Shown here: in pieces, positions 11,735-24,057 of the stretch
How positions within the stretch are numbered: position 1 is the stretch's first letter
Layout of the letters: each line of letters begins with the position of its first letter
Source: Heterocephalus glaber
Lineage: Eukaryota; Chordata; Mammalia; Rodentia; Bathyergidae
Assembly (NCBI RefSeq): GCF_000247695.1
Contig: NW_004624843.1
Location: 212,461 to 276,460 of the forward strand
Reading direction: 5' to 3'
DNA: 64,000 bases
Notes under the pieces: model-generated
Told to the model about the DNA's origin: nothing
The model's input: the letters and a program-made list of their open reading frames with translations, nothing else
Databases searched by the model: none
Position numbers and translations under genes: made by a program

Positions 11735-11780
11735 TTCATTCCGTTTTTTTCTTCTGTATTCACTCTTTCTTTTTTGCTAG
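11735..11780 (+). promoter_or_regulatory. Predicted 3' splice site with long polypyrimidine tract
   Basis: About 40 bases of T/C-rich sequence lead into 'ttttttgctag' immediately before the open frame that starts at 11781. The tract strength and the AG placement fit a strong acceptor. A splice junction in RNA data at 11780/11781 would settle it. Confidence 0.7.
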
Positions 11781-12008
11781 GTGGCATGCATGCAGTGGTT
11801 TCATGGAGACCATACAATGCTTGAGATGATTGAGAAAAAGCGTTGCTTATGCAAGGAAATAAAGGCTAGACAGAAAACGGAAAAGGGCCTTTGCAAACAG
11901 GATAGCATGCCTATCCTACCCAGCTGGAAGAAGAACGCAGGTGCAAAGAAGTGCAGCCCTCCGCCCTATTCTAAGCAGCAAACAGTATTCTGGGATACTG
12001 CCATATGA
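11781..12008 (+). CDS. Predicted terminal coding exon of an unidentified gene (75 codons plus TGA)
   Basis: An open frame begins directly at the acceptor AG (phase 0, first codon GTG, so it is entered by splicing and is not a start codon). It runs 75 codons to TGA at 12006-12008. The peptide is basic, with cysteines at residues 3, 23, 25, 39 and 59. A charged EKKRCLCKEIKARQ stretch spans about residues 18-31, and a Pro-rich SPPPYSKQQ segment sits near the C-terminus. It ends VFWDTAI, and the last residues (T-A-I) could be a PDZ-type ligand, which is inference. There is no transmembrane segment. I do not recognise the family. The exon is more GC-rich than its surroundings and is followed by repeat-poor DNA with a good poly(A) signal, which supports a last exon. 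Upstream exons must lie left of the window or be unrecognised within it. Without alignment or RNA evidence a chance frame is not excluded. Confidence 0.65.
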   Translation: MACMQWFHGDHTMLEMIEKKRCLCKEIKARQKTEKGLCKQDSMPILPSWKKNAGAKKCSPPPYSKQQTVFWDTAI

Positions 12009-13678
12009 GTGTGTGCAGGACACGGGACTCCACGCCACTTAATACAATACGAAGAGGGAGGTCGACTCGGTCATGTGATAGTTCATGGTTGTGTATCTTC
12101 TCTGTGGGAATGCAGTCCTACAGGAGGCTGTGCATACCCATGGCAAGTTCAAGATGAAATGTATCCGTCCTTGAAATCAAGGCACACGAATTTATCCCAG
12201 ATTATTTTGAATCCAGAAGATATTAAAGTGTAAATAGTTTACTAGTTTATGGGTGACTCCTGAATCAATACACACTATACGTAAACGACAGAAATATCGA
12301 GTTTACTATATGACATAATTTTGGTATTAACTGGTTTGTTATCTCTTTTATATGTAATTCCTTGATGCCTTTTATTATTGTTTTGTCTTTTAAAACCCTT
12401 TTCTTTTTCCTCCTCCCTACATATGGCTTCTGTATAAGAGCTCACAGCTATAAATCATATTCAACCACATAATACATGATCTGGTGCTAGTAATGTAAAA
12501 GTTGAATGTCACATTCATTAAGAACACCCGCTGCTTTTTAGGGTTCTAAGATTTTGACAGGAAATAAATGCAAAACTGATGTTAATTTGGATGTCCAGGT
12601 TACACTGACACCAACATTCTTGTGACATTGGTTTCATAAAATTTCCTCTCCAATACCTTCTTGATTATATCAAACAGTGGTTAGTCAGAGTGCAGAGAAA
12701 GTTGCTAGGACATTTCCTTCAGAAATGACTTAGGGACACATGTCCTTGCATCATGGATCTGATGGGAGGAGACCAGGGTTCACTGTGACAATGGAAGGAG
12801 TAAGGAATCAAAAGTTCAAGAGCAAGATTGCATTAGAGAGGGTGAAGCCAGTGGCTCTGTGGTCACCACAATCAGTTTTCAAGTAACACTTCATGTGCGT
12901 GATTGTTTCCCCTAGAAAAAGTAATAAACATTCAACTAGATGAACTTACATATTTTGGTCCACGAAATGTCAATCTTTCTCAAAATTTAAATCCATGAAT
13001 GGAAAAGTATTTTTCGTTATTTTTTTCAAACTCGTTATTACATTTTGGGTCACAATCCGTGCATAACCCTCATGGCAATTCTTACCAATCATGACTCCAT
13101 GACCAAAGAATTATGATCACGTCTTTATTTTATATTTTTTCAAGGAAGAAACAGGAAATACAGGGGGTAGAGGATAAGGTGGATTCAATTTTATGTGGTG
13201 ATGAAATTTACGTTTAAAATAATTCTATATATCTTTTAAAAGTAACTTGTTAGTTGAATATAAATATTGCCACAGATAAATAAAAAGGAAACTATCACAT
13301 ATATTTTATATATTTAAATTACTATTTATGCTTCCTAAAATCGACAGTATGTGATTCTTCACTAACAATCATTTAGTATTATATTTCTGAGAGAAAAAAG
13401 TGTGTGTTAGGAGTTATTGTTATAGTAGTTTTCCTTGTAAAGGTATTGACAGCAATAGTAGTGTGCTGCTCAATAAAACCAAATACGACAGGAGTTAGGG
13501 AATTTTTTTAATCTATATTGATAAAAAAAATAGCAATGCTTTACCAGTAATAGTTCCTTTCGAGAGCCTTTGAAATGTTAAAACATAATTTTGTAATGTT
13601 TTATAATTAATGTATATTTTGATGTCCAACTAGAATTCTGAAAGAATAAGGAAAAAGGTAAGTGGGGGCATGTGTATG

Positions 13679-13680
<2 letters not shown>

Positions 13681-13717
<37 letters not shown>
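13681..13717. repeat. (GT)n microsatellite
   Basis: An uninterrupted run of 18 GT units plus one base, preceded by a short imperfect TG-rich lead (from about 13672). Confidence 0.98.
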
Positions 13718-13721
<4 letters not shown>

Positions 13722-16700
13722 AGTACTCGGTGGGAGAATTGTATACATAAAAAGCTTATTGAAGTTTTAGGTTTTGCTTGCATTAATGAGGTAGTGAAAA
13801 GAGTACACTCACAAATATAAGAAATAGCAGAGGGATCTTAAGCAATTTAAATGTATCCTGCCACTACATTTAACCAACTAGAGTTTATATTTCAAACTCA
13901 ACAACCAATGCAGCACAAATCTAAGAATGATAAAAAATGCGTTAAGATAAAATCATAATGGAAGTAAAATGTGTTATGACCCAAATTGCTATTTTGATTT
14001 AAATTATTATGACTGTATATACTCAAGACAATCAATCAAACACAAGATATCAATTCTCAGCATCCTGATGATCTTGGTACATAAATATTCAGGCTCAAGG
14101 TGGTAATGCTCATCCGTCCCTTGAATTTACACTTAGACACCATCTTTCTACAGGGAGACCCAGGTGCATTTCTTAGATGCTTGTCTTGCCCATATCTCTC
14201 TGAATTAGCTGGGATATGTTTTTTTAATGCTAGCCACTTGTCCAGAAGGAAACAGGTAATACAGTGATGTGTGCCAGGTTCAGTCATTCTCATTTGTTCT
14301 GTCAAACTCATAATGTTCTCAGATTTCACATGCTCCTTGTTCAAATACATTAATTTCTGAGGAGGTAACATGTTTAAAAATTTGACCTTAGGCAAACAAA
14401 CATTTCCATGCTCTTCTCCAAATCTTCCCCAACATGGGAAGAAACTGAAATATCTGGAAAAGTGGGTCACTGAGATTTGACTCAAAAGCACTTATTTTGT
14501 GCCTGTACAATGTTTAATTGTCCATTGGGGCAATAGCCATTCTATAATCAATTTCCTCTTTATATATATAGTGTTTCTCTATGTAGAGGAAAAGAGATGA
14601 TTACTCTAGAGAGAAAAATAAGCTGACTCTCTGGCAGTAATAAATTGGGACACTTAAGTGTATGAATTTGGTCAGAGGATAACCTCAGTCAGTATACTGT
14701 GCCATGATAAAGCTCTTATTTCTAGCAGTGCCAAAGAACAAATCAAAACATGGCATGGTTATCAGGTTGAAAGAGCTCATAATTATGAAAAATTGTCTTT
14801 TCACAGCAGATTTTATAGAAACAAAATTTTATTGTCTGTCAGTGAGAGGGTTTATATGTGAGATACTTTTTTGAAGAGAAAAACAAATTTCTTTAGAAAT
14901 GATGGAAAGAAAATATTAAATACTGCATTTTTTTCCAATCATAGAAGCCAGCATTATCTAAACTATGACAGTAGTCCGTTATATAAACCCTGGTAACCTT
15001 TCCCTGCGTTTATGTTACTGAAACAAATCTGGAGTGAAATGAAGGTTAATTTCCACTCATATAAAATAATTGGGAAAGTACAACAAGATATTATGAATTT
15101 AAAATGTATATAGTAGATTTGAAGAATAGACATCTTCAACACACAACAATTGTCTGGATACAAGTGGATACGACTTTACTTTTCAGAGCAGTGACATTGC
15201 TTCAAAATGGTGAACAAGTTTCTTCATGTCTAGAAAATAAAAGAATTTTTTTTCTTACCATGGGCTTGGCATCAGTGTATGTCTTGTCTATGTACAGAAT
15301 TTGGTTTAATTCTTTGAGCAAGTTTAGTGACTAAATCAGTAATACTAAACAACCTTACATGGTTATTGTTCTCACTGACCAAATAAGATATCGAGACAAG
15401 ACACATATCCATGCGATTTTCCTATTACCTACATGTTAATCAAGCTCGTTTTCTAAAGTAGAGCTTGTAAAATAACTATACTTTCATGTGGAATTAAGAA
15501 GAGATTTCCATGATTTAATCAGTGATTCTGAGAAGAGAGTTAATTCACACGTGCAAAGGAACATATGTGCAATAAACCTGTAATTCATAACTCTTTGTGT
15601 CCTAAACTTAAACGAAAAGAAAAGAAAAGAAGTACATATAGTACTTAAGATTATCTTACCAGACCCTTCCTGCAAGGGAAAATAGATGGCTAATTGAAGA
15701 ATGTGAACATTTTGTTATTAACCAGATTTTTTGTGAGTTTGTTATCGAGCAACTTATGTGTCAGTCATTTAAAATAAATTTTCTGAAGCACTTGGAATTA
15801 AACTTTGGAAAATACATGGTCTTTGTATTTAAGGAGCTACTTATGCAATCATTAATATTTTCAAAATAAAGCCAATTGTTTTTAAAAAGATATACAATCT
15901 CGTTTGACAGCTCTTATATGTTTATATATGGTATTCTCATTTTTCTGATCAAGTGTACAGTCAAAATAAGATACTAAACCATACTGAATTTAGCATTCAA
16001 GTATAAACTATGTTTATGTGTAAGCCTCTATATGTACACACACATATGTACTGCTGTCTGTGTAAATCAGTAAAAGGGTAACACATTTTGCTATGTTAGA
16101 TTTGATCATTATGACTTGTGTATTTGATGATTTAAAACCCTTTGATATTTGGGTCAATTACATTGTAGTAAAATGTTTATGAGCTGGAAAAAATGTCTAA
16201 TTGTATTTCCTTTTTAATATTATGAAGTTTAAAATAAAGGGAAAAACATTTTTAAAGAAATTGATGGGCCCATCTCAACCTAGCGTATGTGAAAACCTTT
16301 GAAGTATTTAGTTGTTCCCAAATATAACTGGGTTTTCCCACCCTAAAAGCATCTGCATTTATATATGTATACACCCACATACAAATTACACACTGTATAT
16401 AATATATATGAAAATGTTTAGTATGCACTTCTTTTGTTTGGAGTTCTTTGACATTTATAGTGTAGCAATTTGTGTAAAGTGCACTGTGATTATAAAAAAA
16501 CAAAGCACAGTAAAAGTCACAGATCTTGTTATCTTGCACTAAAAATGTGTTAGCAGTTGTATGTTTACTTTCTTGCTCTTTTCAAACAGTTGAAACAAAT
16601 AGCTATGAAAATGATATAAAATAATATGTTTTTTAGTGGCTAATAGCACTGCATTTTTGAGACAGGTTTTTAAAAGAAAACCATTTAACATCCATTCCAA

Positions 16701-17040
16701 TATAACATGTTTATCATATCTAAAAATCTGAATGTCATCTTACATTTTCATTAATCATTAGAAATGTCAGGTATGTGCCTGAAAAATTGTGCAAATAAGC
16801 ATAACAGATTTCTCTATTCTTGTGTTATTAGCCATTTCTATATGCATAATGATATAAACACTGATGTTTCACTGTCTCTTAATTTTGTACTTGATTTTTT
16901 TAGGTAACATGTAATTATAAATGTACTTTGATACTACTGAAGTAACCAGATGTTGTTGGAAAGGAAATTGATTTCTTTAGTGTACTGACAATATTTTACA
17001 ATACTTTTGTGCTTATTTATTTGTGCTCCCGTGTAATTAT

Positions 17041-17046
17041 AATAAA
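17041..17046 (+). terminator. Predicted polyadenylation signal AATAAA
   Basis: A canonical AATAAA is followed about 20 bases later by a GT/T-rich stretch ('gtgactgttgttcttttt'). This is the usual arrangement around a cleavage site, expected at about 17060-17066. It is the best-formed signal downstream of the 11.78 kb exon. Confidence 0.5.
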
Positions 17047-17066
17047 AGCAATAGTTTAAATTAGGT

Positions 17067-18300
17067 GACTGTTGTTCTTTTTATTTATTCACTAATAAAC
17101 AAGATTAATAAGAACTTTTGCAAAGAAAAATACACATTTTATTCAATTTCTAAGTCTGTCCCTGAGATTGCACACAATGTAAAGATTCAGGCTGGGGGTC
17201 TGGGTCTAAAATTCAGTGGCTCCTGATTGTCCTTAGCCACCACTTGTCTTCTGCCTCAAGATGATCCACTATAAAAAGAAAGCTTGACATTCTTCTTACT
17301 TCTATATTCACCTGATTCCTGATAAACGTCCCAGAGTATATCTCAGATGTGTTGGGAGCATCTGAGTAAGATCCAGCAATCCTAGACTCGTGTTTGCAGA
17401 CCCAATATTGATTAGAAGGGTATTTAGCCAGTGCATTTATTTAGTCATACTTCTAGAATAAGCCTGGCTTAAGTAAGAAGGGAAGTAATGTGTTTAATGA
17501 TGTTAGGATACCATTAAATAAAATGTTGTTAAACATTTAAAATATATAGACAAGATTCTGGACTCAGTAGACTTACAAAAGGAAGATACATCTGTAAGAA
17601 TGGAGGGCCCCCTAATGATCTCTGATGGCTTCTGCACCAACCACTTAGATTTTCTCCCATGTATCCAATCGGTGTGTAATTAATTACAACTTCATATTTC
17701 TTCATTATTTTCTTATTTATTTCTCACAAGAAATCCAACTTATTACCACGATTTAGGCCCACTCCTGTCGATACTCCAGTGCCCGGTGTACCATTCATTC
17801 TACCTCTTGAAGAACAAGTTGCCCCCCCACCAGATAGTCAACACTCTAAGCTTCCTTCCCTCTCAGCCCAGGACGAGAAGTGCCCCTGTATTTTAAATTG
17901 TTACTCTCTCCCATTCTTCTAAATCCCATTAAACATTTTCCCCTAGCATTTCCCCTAATAGTTTTTTCCTTGTTACCCCAAATCAGACTCTAATTAAATT
18001 ATATTAAGATGTGACTGATAGAAAAATGTCCATCCTCCTGTATTTGTATTTGTATTTCAGGGGATTCTGATTAAAATACGTGAGTGAATGTCAGGTGATG
18101 TGACAGTCCAGGTGACTAGAGCAGAATTTAGAGAAAACTCTGCATAACATTTCTTCAAATTATGTCCTCTAGAGCACTGACACATCATGTAAGTAACTAT
18201 TAAAAATACCCATGGTCCAGAATGGATCCTGGGTTAGTGAAAAAGCGTCAGTAGTTTTGAAAAATCTTACAAGTCATTCCAATATACGGGCAAATTTGAG
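17067..18300. other. Unassigned, presumably intergenic DNA
   Basis: No gene or repeat is recognised. A C-run lies at about 17821-17828. Confidence 0.4.
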
Positions 18301-18304
18301 AATT

Positions 18305-18505
18305 AGAGAAGTGTTTCTCAAACTTCAATGCACGTGTTTATCACCTGGAGATGAGTTATCATACAGATCTTGAGTCAATAAATCTCTAGCAGGATCCTGG
18401 GAGAAGCTAATGATGCCTGTCTATACACTCCTGTTTGAACAATAATCTCCAGCTAACTTGCTCTTCTGCTTATATTTAAGCAGCTTTGGAAACTATATTC
18501 TAGAG
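18305..18505 (+). mobile_element. MER5-like hAT-Charlie element, plus orientation
   Basis: It begins 'gtgtttctcaaacttcaatg' and continues with 'atcacctggag', the typical start of MER5A. The second half decays into unalignable sequence. It abuts an oppositely oriented copy. Confidence 0.6.
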
Positions 18506-18690
18506 CACTGCTACTTAAAGTACTTCACAGATAGACAGTGCAGCATTATCCTGGGAATTGTTATAAACACAAAACCTTGAGCTTCTCCCCAGAAGAATTT
18601 CATGGGATGGAGGCCATGCATCTGTTTCTGCAAACTATCCAGATGATTCTTATGCCAGCAAAGTCTGAGAAACATTACCATGGACAGACA
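18506..18690 (-). mobile_element. MER5A-like hAT-Charlie element, minus orientation
   Basis: The plus strand shows 'agcactgctacttaaagt', then 'cctgggaattgttataaaca', then 'ccagatgattcttatgccag' and the terminus 'aagtctgagaaacatt'. This is the reverse complement of the MER5A layout from end to end. Confidence 0.7.
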
Positions 18691-18821
18691 TGTCCTTCAT
18701 TCATGGCAGCACATTCCATTCATCTTGGGAGATTTTCATTTAACACTGACTTCTGTGTCCCACGTGCAGTGATTCTGGTTTTATTGGCTGGGGCTGAGGA
18801 TCATACAACTTTTCCTTCTTC

Positions 18822-18866
18822 TTTTCCCTCTCCCTCTTTCTTCCTTTCCCTCTCCCTCTTTCTTCC
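18822..18866. repeat. 22-bp pyrimidine tandem duplication
   Basis: Two adjacent copies of tttccctctccctctttctt-cc without mismatch. Confidence 0.9.
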
Positions 18867-20055
18867 TGAGAACCCCTCAGGGGATTAGAAGATGAGCATT
18901 GGACTGAAAGCTAGATTAGAGAATCAACTTTATACCATAGTTTAGAAATAGTGTCATCTTTTCCAGAAGTAATATTTCACCCACAGGACAAAATACAAGA
19001 ACTCATCTCTTCCTATTCCTCCTTATCAACATGCCTCACACCAAAGACTGCAGTAGAAAAAAGTGCTAAGTTTTGATTAATTAATTTCCCTGTGCTTGAT
19101 CATCTATCAGCCATTTGAGATAGAAATGTTGGAGAAAGTTTCATGGGATCAGGTTTATTTTTCAAAAAATCTAAGTGTTTAGAAATGTGTATCAAGTGCT
19201 TTTAATTGGTGATAATAGCATTAGATGCTGGCAGATCCTTCCCAATTGGAATTGATAGGCACCTCAAATGCTTTTACCCCTTTTTCACCCCAGTATTATG
19301 CTTAAAGGTCTTTTACAATGTCTTCTGCCTTATAATTGTTATTTGTTTGGGGATTTGTCTTTTATAACAAATGGTAAGTCTGCAAAGCAGAAGTAGGTTT
19401 GTTTGCTGTAAGCCTAATACTCCTTGAAGTGCCTAGTCAATTACTCTGAACATAAAAGTACTATAAAATGTCTGCTAACTTAATTTATATATTTTTCAAC
19501 AAACATTCACTGCCATTCCCCCTACACGTAGCACAATTCTAGGCAGTAATACAGCAAGGTCAGTGTACTTGCAATTAGTAATATCTAGATGATTTATATT
19601 TTCCTTTGAGATTATACCTCATACCACTCTCATCACATAAAACAAGTATTGTCTGAGACCACGGTGCTTTGTAATTTATAGTCCAAGAATGTTGTGTATA
19701 CATGTATTATTTGGGAAGCTATGTATCTATCCATCTCTTTATTTATGTAATCCCCATTTTTGTAACTAAAATAAATTAAAGCCTTTAGTATTACAACGTA
19801 AAATTTAGTAAGGTGATTTATATATTAGAAATATGTGAAAGGTTTATCAATAATTAAAAATAAAATTATAGACAGATAAAACCAAGAAAGCTTTTGATTC
19901 ATAAAATGCATATAGTAATACCCTAATTACTAATTACAAGTTTCTAAGTCAGTATGATTATACTAATACTAATGTTTATGACCACAGTGATTTATTATTT
20001 ATTCTATACTAGATTTTTAATTAAGTTTTTAAATATATTGTACTTAATTATTAAT
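18867..20055. other. Unassigned AT-rich DNA
   Basis: No gene is visible. A weak L2-like block ('aacaaacattcactgccatt', 'acaattctaggcagtaatac') lies at about 19498-19565 but is too diverged to call. Confidence 0.35.
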
Positions 20056-20059
20056 TTAG

Positions 20060-20160
20060 CTCTATGATTATGTTCCTTTTCCAAATAAAGAAACTGGGAT
20101 TAAGAAAATGCACTCAAACTTAGATGATACTACTTATAGATTGTGGAAGTTCAAACTAGG
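20060..20160 (-). mobile_element. MIR-like fragment
   Basis: The plus strand shows a diverged 'ccaaataaagaaactgggat' block followed by 'agaaaatgcactcaaactta' and 'tggaagttcaaactagg'. This matches the reverse-complement MIR core order. Confidence 0.5.
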
Positions 20161-23100
20161 TTTATCTATCTCTAAAACAAAATTCAACAAAGACTAATAT
20201 TTCAATTCATTTTTGTCAGTTTGTTATTCAACATATAGAAAGACTAAAAGAAATTTTGATCATTGTGCAACTGCAGGTAGTCTGAATGAAACTGACCCAT
20301 CTGCCTATCCAACTTCCACATTCACACTCATCACCAAAACTGCTTCTTCCTCTCATAGAACAGACTCTGTAGGTGCTACAGTGCAAGGTAGATGACTTTA
20401 GGTTCACAGAAATCTTTTTCCTTGATTATTTATCAATAGTCTAACTGGTTTCATAAAGGGCAAAGGATATTCTTAAAGTCAAACTGTAAGTTGGTGTTTA
20501 AATGATTTTCTGGTACATTTTTTAAAGCATAATGATTATTATTTTCTGGAAGCTGTTTTTTTTAGGGAATGAATCTATCCAAATTTTGTTAGTCTTTCTT
20601 CAGGGGATACATGAGATAATATCACATTTGTAATGGAAGGCTGAGAGACAGGGTAAAGGAGGGAGAGAGAATAACATAATCTTTGGTATTAAGTTAAAGT
20701 TTGTCTTTACACTGGACAATTGTTCCATTTTTCAGTAATATTTCTTCACAGGTTCTTGGAAAGGTGTTATTCCCTAACACTAGCATAGAGGCCATCAACC
20801 TTTTAAAAAATATTTTAACAGTTAAAAATTTTTGTACCTTTAAAAAATAGCATATTTAAAAACTTGATTTTGTTCCCTGCATTAATATTTCCTGGGCTCT
20901 TGTTGTATCCCAGCCAGAGTTATGTAGGATACTTGGGATGTGACCATGTAAGAGATGATAGCCCACTCCTCTGAGTCACCATGATGCATGTGGAGGTGGA
21001 AGTTCCCAGCTTCAAGTTGATCTAGCTTAGTCCAAGCTTAAAGATTACAAGGTGTCATGTTCAAGTGATCCTTGCATGTGACAGAATCAGGGAGTATCCA
21101 AATGTACAGAGCCCGCTCCGAGACCAAACATTCTGGATGGCCCCTGCCATAGGATCTTCCTTTGCCCACTGTCCTCATTCTCAGGAGTTTGGTGTTTTTG
21201 TGTCAGAGATCACACATGTGGATATATCAATTTCTTGATAAACACACACTTTTCTTTTTACAATAGAAAAATTGTAAAGAATATAGCACAAACCACTGAG
21301 ATCACTTTAAACACCATTCAATATCCATGGTTATACATCTTTCAAACAGGTCTGCTTCCCTGAGGCTTCCCCAGACTTTCCTGAGACTAGAATTCAAATG
21401 TTTTACAGATTCTAAAAATTTTCAGCTTCTTATAGAATACAATTCCAATTATATTGTCCAAGTTCCAAATAGTACCACTTAGTTACAGAATCCCATCCAC
21501 CCAGTATCTTGTATAAAAGTCGCAGAAGTCTATGATTTCTCCCAGACTTCAGTATAAACATCACGAATCTCACATTCAAGTGATTGTGTGCATTGGGTAA
21601 CAGACAGGTCCCTCTTCTCAAATATTGCTACTGGCAATGAAGAAAGTAGAGATTGAAAAATATGGAGGATGAAGTGCACAATGGTAGACTCCAACAGAAA
21701 CTTGGACATGAAGTAGGGAATTTGCTGGGGAAAGACATCAGTAGGGAAATTATAAAGCTAAAAAATAATACTGTGATTATCTAGTTTTGAGAAAAGTGTA
21801 GTTCTTCTGAGATATTTCTTGGTGGAATCTCTAAAAGAAGTTTGTCTCATTTTTATTCGAATGTGTGGCCTTTCAAATTAATGTGACAATTTCACAAAAG
21901 AGGTAAAGGAGAATTTGTTCAGAGCAGCTTAGAAAATAAGATAGCAAGTCAAGGCATAAAAATGAAGAAAGTCAATACAGAGAAACAAGAAAATAAGCAG
22001 AAAAATATATTGGCCTTGATATTTTCTGAAGACTTTTTATAGATTTTTCATTCTGTTTTGTAAATTGATTTTCACTGAATCTAAGTAAGTGAAATGAAAT
22101 ATAAACAATGAATAGTCAGCTGTTCAAAGTCCCAGGGGAGTGATTCTAATATTTGAAGGAAGGTAAAAGTTCTGGCAAATAATGAATTTGATGTGTTGTG
22201 GAACCCATGCATCCAAAGGAAATAATTTCTATAGAAATAAAATGGTCAAGGGGAAAATCTCTAAAAAAAAAAAAAAAAAAAAAATTAAATTCATAAAGCA
22301 TGAATTATTTCATCTCCCTGCTCTTCCTTCACCTCTTCAAACAAAATAAAGATAAACAAAAAACAAACAACCCCCCAAACCAAAAACAGTGTATGGTTAA
22401 AAGCCAGTTCAGCAAACATTTCAAAGAAATATGACTTAAATCTCTAGGGAACTCTGGGGTCCACCAGCTATTTTGAGCATGTAATCTTCACCACTAAAGT
22501 GGCTCCATATCCTGTGTTTGCTCATATACTTTAAAATATGTTATTGTAAAATATTTATGAAAATTATAGAAATCAGATACTTAGAAGCACAGATGGCTAT
22601 ATACATGATTGGAGAAAAAATAACTGAATCTATGAAAATGATCAATTTATACTCTCAACTTCAAAATTTGGCCTTCCTTTCCTGCTGTATTGAAAATAAA
22701 TCTGGGCTCTTTACATTCTTTTAACCTTTGTATGATGTCAAGCTTTGTCCACAGAGAGAGCTGGACAAGTGCAGCAACAGGCCTCTCTCCCTGGTTCTTT
22801 TTCCCCGTCTTAATTTTCCTTCTATTGTGTCACTGCCAGCAGGGTGTGGGTAGGCCATCTGGTAGTACATACCTTCATGGAATTTCAATGGCATCCTAGA
22901 GGAATACAACCTGGTTGCCTGGATACTATGGACCAGGTTTAGCCCTGGGACTAAGCCCAGGGAAAACCCTGAAAATTTTTCTGCCATTCCCTGAGCCACA
23001 ACCACAGATTCTCAAATGATATCTAAATCCCAGCCTTAGTATGGGACTCCTGTTTGTTTGGATAATCTTTCTAAACCATAATTTCTAGCATTTTCTTTAC

Positions 23101-23390
23101 TGTTGAATAGATATTTCCCTGACAACTGTATAGTTTTTTACATCAAGTTTTCCTCATTAAAATTGCCATGTATTTGTTGACTGATACAGAAACATTTCAT
23201 TCTTCTTCATTGTAGTTATGTATTTCATTTTGCAAACATTTTAATGAATGATTATATAGTTTCCTTACAACATAAATAAGCACTTCATATCCTATTGTTG
23301 TCTTTTAATATCAATGAAAGCAAAGCATTAAAACTTGTAATGAATTTTTTGAGGTCACAGCTCTGAACTTGGGGAAGTGAAAGAACAAGG
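20161..23390. other. Unassigned non-coding DNA
   Basis: No exon or confident repeat is found. A 22-base A run lies at 22263-22284. The stretch at 22790-23000 is somewhat GC-richer with short frames on both strands but no recognisable protein. Confidence 0.4.
22263..22284. repeat. Poly(A) run
   Basis: A stretch of 22 A. No SINE or processed transcript body is recognisable immediately upstream, so its origin is unclear. Confidence 0.9.
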
Positions 23391-23394
23391 TGCT

Positions 23395-23640
23395 GCTTGA
23401 TTGGGTTCTTGGTGAGGATTCTCTGGCTGCCTCCTTCTGCCCCTGGCTATGTTCTCACAGGGAGAAGGGGGAAAGTGCTAGTGTCTCTTCTTCTAAGGAC
23501 TCTAATCCCATCATAAGGGCTCCAACTTCATGCCTTGTTCTCTCTTAAAGATGCAAAGGTCCACCACTACATACCATCACATTGGGGATTAGAAGTTCAG
23601 GATGAATTTAAGAGAACACAAATGTGCCATCTATAGAAAC
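23395..23640 (-). mobile_element. MaLR-type LTR fragment
   Basis: The plus-strand order is 'aggactctaatcccatcataagggctcc', then 'accatcacattggggattagaag', then 'gaatttaagagaacacaaa'. This is the reverse complement of a MaLR LTR, truncated at the low-coordinate end. Confidence 0.65.
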
Positions 23641-23881
23641 TGTTCTAATATGGCCCAACAAATAAAACTGATTTAGGAATGAAGGGCTTTGTAGGAAACA
23701 ATGCTAAAAGAATGAAATGCTAAAATAATGAAATACTAGAAAGGCTAAATAGGTATTATTAGTCTATAAAAACTAAAGATGATGAGTCAAATTGGGACCT
23801 TCTGGAAAACATGTACATCAGCGTTTAGAGCCTGCACAAGGATCCTCAGCCAGGCTCAAGATACCAGTCAGAGCCACACAC

Positions 23882-24040
23882 AGCACTGAGGAGGAGCCTT
23901 CTGCACTGCCATACCACCACCCCCAGCACCCAGGAGCAGAGCTGCCCCCAGCACCAAGGAGGTGAACTTTCTGGGTGGCAGTACCACCACTCCCAGCGCT
24001 GAGAAGCAGAGAAGCCCCCAGCTCTGAGGAGGTGAGCACA
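23882..24040 (+). promoter_or_regulatory. L1 5' UTR tandem units (about 68-70 bp)
   Basis: Units start at 23882, 23950 and 24020 (the last partial). Each starts agcnctgaggaggng or a close variant, with 'taccaccac' and 'cccccagc' inside. They are GC-rich compared with surroundings and sit directly upstream of ORF1, where L1 promoters lie. Promoter function is inferred from position. Confidence 0.6.
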
Positions 24041-24057
24041 CTCCTCCCCACTATGAA

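Larger units (their letters stand above)
12009..17066 (+). other. Putative long 3' UTR of the terminal exon
   Basis: About 5 kb follow the TGA with almost no interspersed repeats that I can recognise, unlike the rest of the window. Only a (GT)n run at 13681-13717 stands out. The first 225 bases stay open in the exon frame. Several AT-rich elements, including 'cttatttatttgtg' at about 17013, resemble AU-rich mRNA elements. The end is set by AATAAA at 17041 with a GT/T-rich downstream stretch. The extent is inferred from sequence only. Confidence 0.45.

Noticed and set aside
11781..12008. Assignment of the exon to a named family (TAFA chemokine-like, R-spondin, Shisa, neurexophilin and others considered)
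   Set aside because: The cysteine spacing and C-terminus fit none of those families as I know them, so no symbol is given.
14057..14491. 144-codon open frame on the minus strand
   Set aside because: It lies antisense within the putative 3' UTR, has no start context, domain or signal peptide, and has composition like its flanks. A frame of this length is expected by chance in 64 kb searched in six frames.
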